Shown here: piece by piece, positions 8,950-10,519 of the stretch
How positions within the stretch are numbered: position 1 is the first letter of the stretch
How the letters are laid out: the number at the start of each line of letters is the position of its first letter
NCBI GenBank assembly: GCA_012064415.1
Contig: SSNU01000098.1
Span: 124,779 to 135,297, forward strand
Source: Gyrodactylus bullatarudis
Taxonomy: Eukaryota; Platyhelminthes; Monogenea; Gyrodactylidea; Gyrodactylidae
Direction of reading: 5' to 3'
Length of the DNA stretch: 10,519 nucleotides
Program-made: the position numbers and the translations under genes
The notes under the pieces: generated by a model
Seen by the model: only the letters and a program-made list of their open reading frames with translations
The model's database searches: none
Told to the model about the DNA's origin: nothing

Positions 8950-9178
8950 TAGCCTTGATGAGGATAGGCTCATTTGGATTTTCACAAGAATTTGATCGAT
9001 CGTTAATTGCAATCTCATTAGCCGTATTGTTAATCATTTGACTTTCGAGGAGGGTATGCTGTCTGGCCAATTGTTCAATTGCCTTCTCAAGAGTCTCACG
9101 ATGACGAAGTTCATCATGAAGACGCTTCTGAAATCTCTGCATCTTATCAGACCATCTTGTCAAAATTTCTGATGTGCT
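8950..9178 (-). CDS. OSBP/ORP-like gene, coiled-coil exon
   Basis: Internal exon of 229 bases. It starts in phase 0 (AGC ACA TCA) after a strong acceptor with a clear pyrimidine tract (cttccttttcctttttaag) and ends GCTA before donor GTAAGC, leaving phase 1. It encodes 76 residues. The first 45 form a charged amphipathic helix (TRWSDKMQRFQKRL, then LRHRETLEKAIEQLARQHTLLE), followed by a polar Asn/Ser-rich linker. From memory of the family, OSBP has a similar block in its central region (WQKSL, a basic stretch, then LEETLEQLAKQHNHLE), so QK.L...E..R..LE...EQLA[KR]QH..LE is shared. CERT has a related QKRLDKE helix and is the main alternative. In OSBP the central coiled coil promotes dimerisation and links the PH domain to the lipid-transfer domain. 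Divergence from OSBP just upstream of the helix lowers certainty about the exact paralogue. Reading on past the donor meets a stop after five codons, which supports splicing here. Confidence 0.68.
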
Positions 9179-9287
9179 CTTAAAAAGGAAAAGGAAGATA
9201 AAATCTTTTAATCTTTGGGGAATTTCACTTCAAGTTTCAAGGTCAAAAGGGAATTTATAGATTACTTTAGGTTGATAAAAGGATTAC
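9179..9287 (-). other. Intron between the 19-residue exon and the coiled-coil exon
   Basis: 109 bases, donor GTAATC at 9287 and acceptor ending CTTTTTAAG at 9179, phase 0. The long C/T run just before the acceptor is the clearest splice signal in the window. A second AG two bases downstream (AAGAG) would break the phase with the upstream exon and is less likely to be used. Confidence 0.5.
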
Positions 9288-9344
9288 CTCAAATGATTGG
9301 GAATAAGAGAGGCAATGATCAACTAAAGTAATCTTCCCCTTATT
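9288..9344 (-). CDS. OSBP/ORP-like gene, candidate exon 1 of those visible (partial gene)
   Basis: Short candidate exon of 57 bases giving 19 residues (NKGKITLVDHCLSYSQSFE) in phase 0 on both sides. Seen: it ends TTTGAG followed by the donor GTAATC, and its open frame joins the next exon without a stop. The acceptor is a tandem AAGCAG, so the exon may begin at 9344 or three bases earlier at 9347, adding one Gln. The polypyrimidine tract upstream is poor, which makes this the weakest exon of the set. The frame stays open upstream for about 18 more codons, so the true acceptor could lie further 5'. No domain is recognisable in so short a piece. Its inclusion rests on the 109-base spacing to the next exon, the matching phase and the non-random composition. 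It would lie between the PH domain and the coiled coil if the OSBP reading is right. Confidence 0.42.
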
Positions 9345-10519
9345 CTGCTTAGATGCATGCAATTTAAATAAATTTATTCTTCCCTTCCAAGTCAATCAAG
9401 GCAAATGTTTTTTCATCCCTATTTCCCATTCTACACCAATTTTTTTGGATACCTTTTCTTTGTAGAGACAAAAATTGATCATATATGTCTGCTGAACGCT
9501 GTTTGATATATTTTTTTAACATTTCGAAATGAGTTACTATAGGCATTGGTATTAAGCAAGGAAAGAAATTTAAAAACAGATTCCTACAATGAGAAAATGT
9601 CAGTTTGAAGAAGAGGATATATTTTCTTTGTCAGCAAATGCAAAACATTTAAAGTCATTTGCTACTACAGGTAAAAGCTCTGTAAAGTGACGAGAGTCAT
9701 GTGAATGTGGAAGTACACGCTACTTATATACCATATGTACACCAAAACTCATGAATTATAGACCAATAGAAATTGAGCATTTGTCGGCCAATCAGAATCT
9801 AGCAATATTCCTCCCATAAAATTCCTACGGTTCCAAATATATTTTGCTACTAGAATCTCAAACTTTTCAACAGGTTGATGAAATTTTGTAGATAATCTTA
9901 ATCTTTTGTTCTGAATCATTTCCACTTCGAATTTTCTCTCTATCATATCAGGAAAAGGCTGTAGCAAAAATAGCTTAAGCAATGGTCAGTCATACTTAAA
10001 TTTAGTATCATTATATTCAGCATTCGCGAAAAACCGAAATAGCAAAATTTTCATAATCGGGACTCAAGTCAATTTTTCGACTTGATCCTTAGACATTTCA
10101 GAGTCAAATTTGATATCATTTGAAAGAGCGTAAAATTTTCTATGTGATGCTTATAAGTTCAAACATGCTTTTAGAATGGATCATCCTCAAAATTCGTCTT
10201 AAAGTTGAAAAAAGATGAAAAATTAGCGAAAAATGCCATGCACTTTTTTGTTTCTACCCTTCAACAGGCTATCTTATTTTGATAAAATCTCAAATTTTAA
10301 TGGGGGAAAGAATGTAAAATTTATTTCTCCATCCAATGATACCTCGCATGACCATTTATCTTTTTTGGTTCAGAAGTTATTCAAGGTTTTTTCATTAGTG
10401 ATTTCACTCAATTTTTCTCGATTTATTTTTTCTCGATTCTGATTGGTTCATTTTGATTAGCACAATAATTTCGTATAAAACTGAAGGATTTATAATAAAT
10501 GATTAAATCAGTATAGACA
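9345..10519. other. Gene-free AT-rich stretch upstream of the visible exons
   Basis: Expected to be intron upstream of the first visible minus-strand exon. Minus frames at 9364-9546 and 9749-9982 and a plus frame at 10233-10442 are open for 60 to 77 codons but show no domain. None has splice signals that fit the gene convincingly. A 6-bp hairpin (10065-10084) is present. No PH-domain coding sequence could be read. Confidence 0.4.

Noticed and set aside
9364..9546. 60-codon minus-strand frame (contains IVTHFEMLKKYIKQRSADIY)
   Set aside because: Not a recognised domain, not in frame with the downstream exon and without good splice sites; left as unassigned.
9788..10446. 12-bp inverted repeat CCAATCAGAATC / GATTCTGATTGG
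   Set aside because: The match does not extend outward or inward, and several 12-mer inverted pairs are expected by chance in 10.5 kb of AT-biased sequence.

Overview
The window is an AT-rich (by eye roughly 70 percent A+T) stretch of eukaryotic, most likely animal (arthropod is my best guess), nuclear DNA. There are no long bacterial-type reading frames. What can be read is a set of short exons on the minus strand with GT-AG splice signals and matching phases, and several short non-autonomous DNA transposons with recognisable ends. I see no rRNA, tRNA or CRISPR array.

Gene. Four minus-strand exons (9288-9344, 8950-9178, 8312-8429, 3226-3436) join into one open 205-codon segment. The phases are 0, 1 and 2 at the internal junctions, and the segment leaves through a phase-0 donor. 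The second exon carries a coiled coil ending in EQLARQHTLLE, which resembles the EQLAKQH..LE segment that precedes the lipid-binding domain of oxysterol-binding protein (OSBP). The third exon carries an acidic tract followed by TFYDAES, which resembles the VAP-binding FFAT motif of OSBP, ORP9 and CERT. I therefore read this as the central linker of an OSBP/ORP-like lipid-transfer protein. The N-terminal PH domain would lie beyond 10519 and the C-terminal lipid-binding domain below position 1; neither is visible.

Introns and mobile elements. The 4.9-kb intron 3437-8311 and the intron below 3226 make up most of the window and hold the repeats. Two copies of one short inverted-repeat element lie at 2413-2863 (flanked by a perfect 8-bp direct repeat) and 5014-5444. 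They are identical for 245 bp and about 9.5 percent different beyond it, which points to gene conversion or exchange. Two TTAA-associated, piggyBac-like elements lie at 6317-6769 and about 7201-8033. Between and around them is AT-rich sequence with a few short open stretches that I cannot assign.

What is uncertain. The family name of the gene rests on a short coiled coil and one linear motif, read by eye. Exon boundaries are inferred from splice signals without transcript evidence. I found no convincing new multi-gene system; the most interesting signals are the mosaic MITE pair and the transposon-filled introns of the lipid-transfer-like gene.
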